DNA from: Cryphonectria parasitica EP155
Taxonomy: Eukaryota; Ascomycota; Sordariomycetes; Diaporthales; Cryphonectriaceae
DNA length: 64,000 bases
Assembly: GCF_011745365.1 (NCBI RefSeq)
Contig: NW_024468910.1
Coordinates: 2,260,068-2,324,067 of the forward strand
Direction of reading: 5' to 3'
Each line of letters begins with the position of its first letter. Position 1 is the first letter of the stretch. The position numbers and the translations under genes were made by a program. Below are positions 59,201 through 64,000 of the stretch, piece after piece. The notes under the pieces were generated by a model. That model was not told where the DNA came from. It did not search any database and worked only from the letters and a program-made list of their open reading frames with translations.

Positions 59201-62200
59201 CTGCTCCATCAGATAGACGGCACAAACTCTCTGACTCGACGACATGGAAGGGCAAAGACGCAAGGTTTGGGAACCGTCATCAGTAATCAAACGCCACATG
59301 TACCGTGGTAAACTACCTTTGGAAAGAGAAAGAAAAGAAAGACATTGATTAAGGAGACTAGAACTGTGAAAATCCCATGTAGATAGATAGATGGTGGATG
59401 CTTTGCAGGCCAAAGTTATCATCACCATGTGCATGAACACAGCCAAGTGGTGAAAAGTCATGACATGAGGTCCGAGGTTGCTGGTTGTTGACGGAAGTGG
59501 AGCCGCGACAGGGTGGTTCTGTTAGCACTCTACAGTGGAGTTGGGCAGGGGAATAGGTGGGGGTCGTGTTTCTGTTACCAGCTTCCTCCTGTGGTACTGG
59601 GTACCAGAGTAAAGGAACAATACAGCCCATGTTGCACAGAGCTGGGGTATCCTGTTTAGTATGCAGATCCCAAATAAGCCCTGCCAGCCCCATGCAACAG
59701 CCTTTCTGTTTGATTGCCACGAGGATGAATGAATCCTTCTTCATTTTCTTTTGCTTTCTGGCCCCTACCTCCTTAAACATTGAATCTGAGAGGCCTCAAA
59801 AGTGCAAGCCTACTTCGCCCAAAAGCCCTTTTTGGGGGAACTCTGCGACAATGCTCATACAAAGTCCATCTCTCTCTCTCTCTCTCCCTCACTCTCACTC
59901 ATACTCACACATGACCGTGAACAAACAACAAAGCCGGATTTATGTTCTGCCCAGAGTGTCAAGTTCCTGTCAGACCTTCCAAGGTTGTAATAGTAAAAGA
60001 AGCAAGCGCAGGAATTTCCTACCATGTGGCGCGGTACTCCGGTACACTACAGTAGAGTTCTCTCGTGTTGGAGATTTAAGCTTAATGCTGCTAGCCCTGC
60101 CAGACCTGCGGTAAGCGCAGGGAATTTTCCCCGGGGGGTGGGCAAGGGGCTTCCAACGTCGGAGAACCCCTTCCTAACCGAAGGTAACACATTACTATGG
60201 TACATAGCATGTGCCTAAATTACTGTGTAGTAGTAGTAGTACTGTAGATCTTCCGTTGAGGCGGCCAGAGACACAGCGGTCTCGCAAAATGTTCACAGCC
60301 AGCAGCGATCGACGCATGACGAACTTGTTACTAAGGAACCCGGATCATGTGTAATATTTGAATACAACGTGGAATGGATGTACGCCATAGGCAGAGCCGC
60401 ACCGCAGAGCGAGGAGAATCGGTGCGTAATAAGTACCTTCACTGATCATCATGTTTTGCCTGCGACTCTGTGTTTCAACGACCAAGTTTGTAATGCACTT
60501 GTTGAATTGCCCAGGCGAAGCAATACAAATGACTATTGCGAACTAGTTCTCGTGCTACAGGAGTACTGTCAGGTCAATAATGAACCCCAATTCTCTTTTT
60601 TTTTTTTCTTAATTGATTCTTTATTGAATCTTTTCGGGACTCTTACTGTACCATAGTGCAGGGAAGGGGAATCTCGGCTCTCGAAGAGGCTGGACGCCAA
60701 GTCCATACCAGACTCGACCTCCGGGCTTGGCATTACACTGGCTAGATCGTCGTGTGTCTCAGCATCCTTGCGGTCAGTATCAACGCCATACCCCCAAGGT
60801 CAGACGATCACCTGCCACCCGGACTGAGGTGAGGGTGTGGTAAGGGCTCAATGCCACCTGTCGTCTTGTCCTCTGGATTATGCTCCCAACGATTGGACTA
60901 GGGTTCGTCCCAGCGGCTCAGTACAGCGATCTTTCGGCATTATGACGGCTGGCTGTACCCTCCTTTGCGGACTCTGCGCTTGGCTTCTGTAGGCTGATGC
61001 AGGCCACACACACACACAGAGTCTGCTCAATGTCCTTGCATGCGACTGCAGCTTCTTAACGCCTTCTGACCCTCCAATCACCTACGCGAGGCGTCTGCTT
61101 TTGACTCGACTTTTCCGTGCAGAATGGGCGACACCAGGGTGTATGTTATCGCGGTGGTACTGTCGTCGACGAGCCCCATGTCTTATTTCGTTGAGGTGGT
61201 ACCTAAACCGTCCCCCGCCCCCCCCCCCCCAAAACAACAGAGACAATGTTCAGGGACGCCTGTACATGTACCTGCCTGAACGCATGCAGCAGGCGAGAAT
61301 CCATAGGGCTGTCGATGTCTCAGCCCAGTCAGGATGGCTGGGAGGCCGAGCGACCAGCGACGAGAACCAAGTCACTACACGCACGGACAAATGTTTCGTG
61401 ACGGCAGCGGCAGCGGCAGCGGCGACGACGACGAGGGCAAGGAGAAGTATGTGGATGTGAGACCGCCACGAAGTTGTGTGCGCTGAGTATGCCTTGTGAG
61501 GCCTAGTGGCGATATTCTATGGGCCCTGCCCTCCATTCAGGACCTTTTGGCCAAGCATGCAGCACGATGGTACCGAAGGATGGTGCAACGGCGGCTTCTC
61601 CACGGCGCCTGGCCGACTGTAGCTTGTACTCCGACGAAGCCACAGCCTCCCTATGGCTGAGGAGCCGGACGGAAGTGGCTTGCGAGTAAGTCCTGATCCG
61701 ACCACTTACTATAGTACTATACAACAAGAGTCAGTCAGACAGAACAGTCAGTCAGTCAGTCAGTCAGTCGTTCAGGCCAGCAAAGTGTGAAACTCGGCGG
61801 AAAGGCGGTCTCGACCTTGGCAGTCGAGGTCTGACGGTGACCGTGTTTCAGTCCTCCTGTTCTTGCGCCGTGTGGGCCGGTTCCAGGAGGCCAACCTTAA
61901 TCAGACGTCGGGGAGGAGGGACACTGTGTATGCTGCGTATGCTGCACTCAATCGATCCTAGAGCACTTGTCTATCTGAGCCCGAACCAAGATTTGAATGT
62001 CCTTCTTCTCGGTTTCGAATTGTTCGTTGAGTCGTCGACGCACTCACTGGGTTGCTCATGTGTGCTTTCAAGTGGGGTGGGTCGTATTGCACCATTCAGG
62101 GGTTGTTACAATAATGCACGCTACCATGAGAGGTTCGAGTCAAGAATTGGTCTTGGGCCTTGGTTTGTATTTCGGCTCGTGGTATCAACATCTGAGGTAA

Positions 62201-64000
62201 TAGGTAGTAATTGATCACAGGGAGCCAAGGTACTGGTGGATGATGGCGGTGGTGTTGTTATTATTATTGTTGTTGTTTGTCCTGACGCCAATCAACAGCT
62301 CAACAACAGGATGAACGACCAGAAATCAGGACGAAAAAGAGCCTACTGCATGTAGCCTGCGTTAGCCTTAATCTAGTCACCTTTTCTTGGACATCATGCT
62401 GCAGAATCCCCCAACCTCTTCCAGCCGCAGCGGTTAATACACCACCACTCTGCCTAGACATCATAGGATCTACAACAACATACCATGTACTATGTACATT
62501 GTGCATGATTATGGTGGTGAGAGAGATCAGACGAGAGAGACAGAGAGAGGAAGAGTCGCCGCCTCGTTTCCGCCCCTCCCACACAGCCTTCCAGAGAGGC
62601 GCCTGTCAAAATCCCAGGCACAACCTGAGACGAGACGAAAAGAATGCCAGATGTTCGGGAAGCTTTGCATCCATCCCGCCGTGCTCCGCACTCTGCTGCA
62701 TACAGCCGGAGGGGGGGGATGTAAGCTTACCTCGTTTAAGCACCCTTGCCGCTGCGAGCTCCGGCGTCAAGGGTCTCACAATAAGGCCACCAAACCAAAC
62801 TTGTCATTTGTAGTGCCCAGATTACAGTATGTATACCGTCCACCCTAAACCAGCCCACCTCCCCTTCGGTACCATACTTCGGATTCATCTGATGATGATG
62901 ATTCTGCTGTGAGAGTTTTCACTACAGGGCTACCACTGCTTTGCTGGTCGAGGCAATGGTGGCACGGCCGCGGGGACGTTTCGAGGGACACAGGTGGAGA
63001 TGACATTCTGTGACGTCTGTCTTCATCGATCGATTCCCAGGGTCCAACCCTTCTATCGTTCTCGATGAAGATCGCCACGACTTGGTTTGTGTAGCAGGGA
63101 GTAGAGCAGACACATCTCTGGAGACAAGGGCCTGTTTAGCTACCGCAAAGGCCTGGATATCTTTCCGTCAGCTCAAATAATGACTATGCCATGCTCCCTC
63201 ATGCCATGATAGGTTCCCATACCCAGTCTACTTCTTCTTGGTCTTGACTCTCTGATGAGAGAATTGTGCTATACTCCATTCTCTGTTAATCCTGCGCCAA
63301 TTTGGCACAAGGCGATAACCAATATGCCCTTATTGTGTGCGCTGGATCGCATCCACGTCCTGCAGCAGCCAGTTGAGCAGGTTATAACATGACGAAATAA
63401 GCTCAAAAACAAGCGTATTTCATACAAGTGCCGTCAGAGGGATCCTCGGGACGGCGAGGATCCGCGTAGATCCACCCTTAGACACCCCTCTAGGCGGCCA
63501 GCCTTTTTGGTTCATGACTATGTACTATGGTACTTTGGGCCAATGATACCCTCTCGTATACCAGGGTAGGGTTCACTCACCATCACGACGTAGGCCGCCG
63601 AAATTTTTTTTTAATTTTTTTTCTCGAGTGGTGAGACTGGGTATGTGTTGCCCCGTTGGAAAACCTTTCGGTTCGAAGGACCTGGTAGGGTCGTTTCGAG
63701 AAGCCCCAGACCTCGCCTAAATACCAGTACCCACCACCCACGGAGAAGGGGGCTTTACGATGTGTGTGTCGGTGGATCCCCCGCCTTCCGGGGGCGCCCT
63801 GCAGGCGGTCATCGGCCTATGTTGAGAATATTGGCCCGTGGCGTGGCCGGCCCTCGTTGTCCTTTTTCCTTTTCATCTCAAATTGCTGGTGGTGTCGTCT
63901 CGGCCATGGGACGGCGGGTGCGATCCCCTCTCGTGTTTCACGACCTTGATGGATGAACGATGGTGAAGATGATGATGCCCTGACTCCTCTGACGGCGGGG
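56239..64000. other. mtfA 3' flank and gene-poor region
   Basis: About 7.7 kb in which I see no recognisable gene. T-rich tracts at 57108-57130 and 63605-63621 have the same AT9-10 style. C-rich or G-rich runs occur near 57740, 57939-57951 and 61217-61230. A CAGT repeat is at 61745-61769. The longer frames (58760-59131, 59557-60114) show no domain and no codon bias. Confidence 0.5.
61745..61769. repeat. (CAGT)6 tetranucleotide repeat
   Basis: Tandem CAGT units; a shorter imperfect copy of the same motif lies at 32771-32797. Confidence 0.85.

Overview
The window looks like nuclear DNA of a filamentous ascomycete (Pezizomycotina, probably Sordariomycetes). The basis is mostly short introns (56-233 nt) with GTRNGT-type donors, strong third-position G/C in coding exons, and a typical filamentous-fungal gene set: a NIMA kinase with the fungal insert before HRD, an MtfA-like C2H2 factor, an AnxC4-type annexin and a tail-anchored Inp54-type phosphatase. 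The species cannot be fixed from the sequence. I see no rRNA, tRNA, CRISPR array or intact transposon.

Layout. 1-3.5 kb: class-II PKA catalytic subunit (+) with a perfect CRE palindrome 1.1 kb upstream. 4.9-7.3 kb: phosphoinositide 5-phosphatase (-), convergent with PKA. 9.4-10.8 kb: casein kinase I (-). 10.8-21.4 kb: a long tract with no recognisable gene, only weak coding-like pieces. 21.4-23.6 kb: annexin with an Arg/Ser-rich N-terminus (-). 25.5-25.8 kb: doubtful small spliced gene (-). 27.1-27.8 kb: unknown GC-rich gene with a degenerate vWA-like look (+). 28.2-28.4 kb: small one-TM protein (-). 29.1-31.0 kb: GPI2 (-). 34.0-34.9 kb: signal-peptide and one-TM protein (+). 36.1-38.2 kb: ankyrin/double-BTB protein (-), divergent from nimA at 38.9-41.2 kb (+). 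41.2-55.1 kb: a second gene-poor tract rich in homopolymers, microsatellites and possible decayed coding fragments. 55.2-56.2 kb: MtfA-like zinc-finger factor (+). 56.2-64 kb: no gene seen.

The recognised genes are mainly signalling and housekeeping: three Ser/Thr kinases (PKA, CK1, NIMA), membrane-lipid and GPI-anchor enzymes (Inp54, Gpi2, annexin), a putative Cul3 adaptor and a developmental or secondary-metabolism regulator. There is no operon and no biosynthetic cluster. I found no convincing undescribed system. The most worthwhile leads are the vWA-like orphan, the RS-annexin, and the spliced-looking or coding-like pieces inside the two gene-poor tracts. Exon joins were placed by hand from splice consensus and reading-frame continuity.
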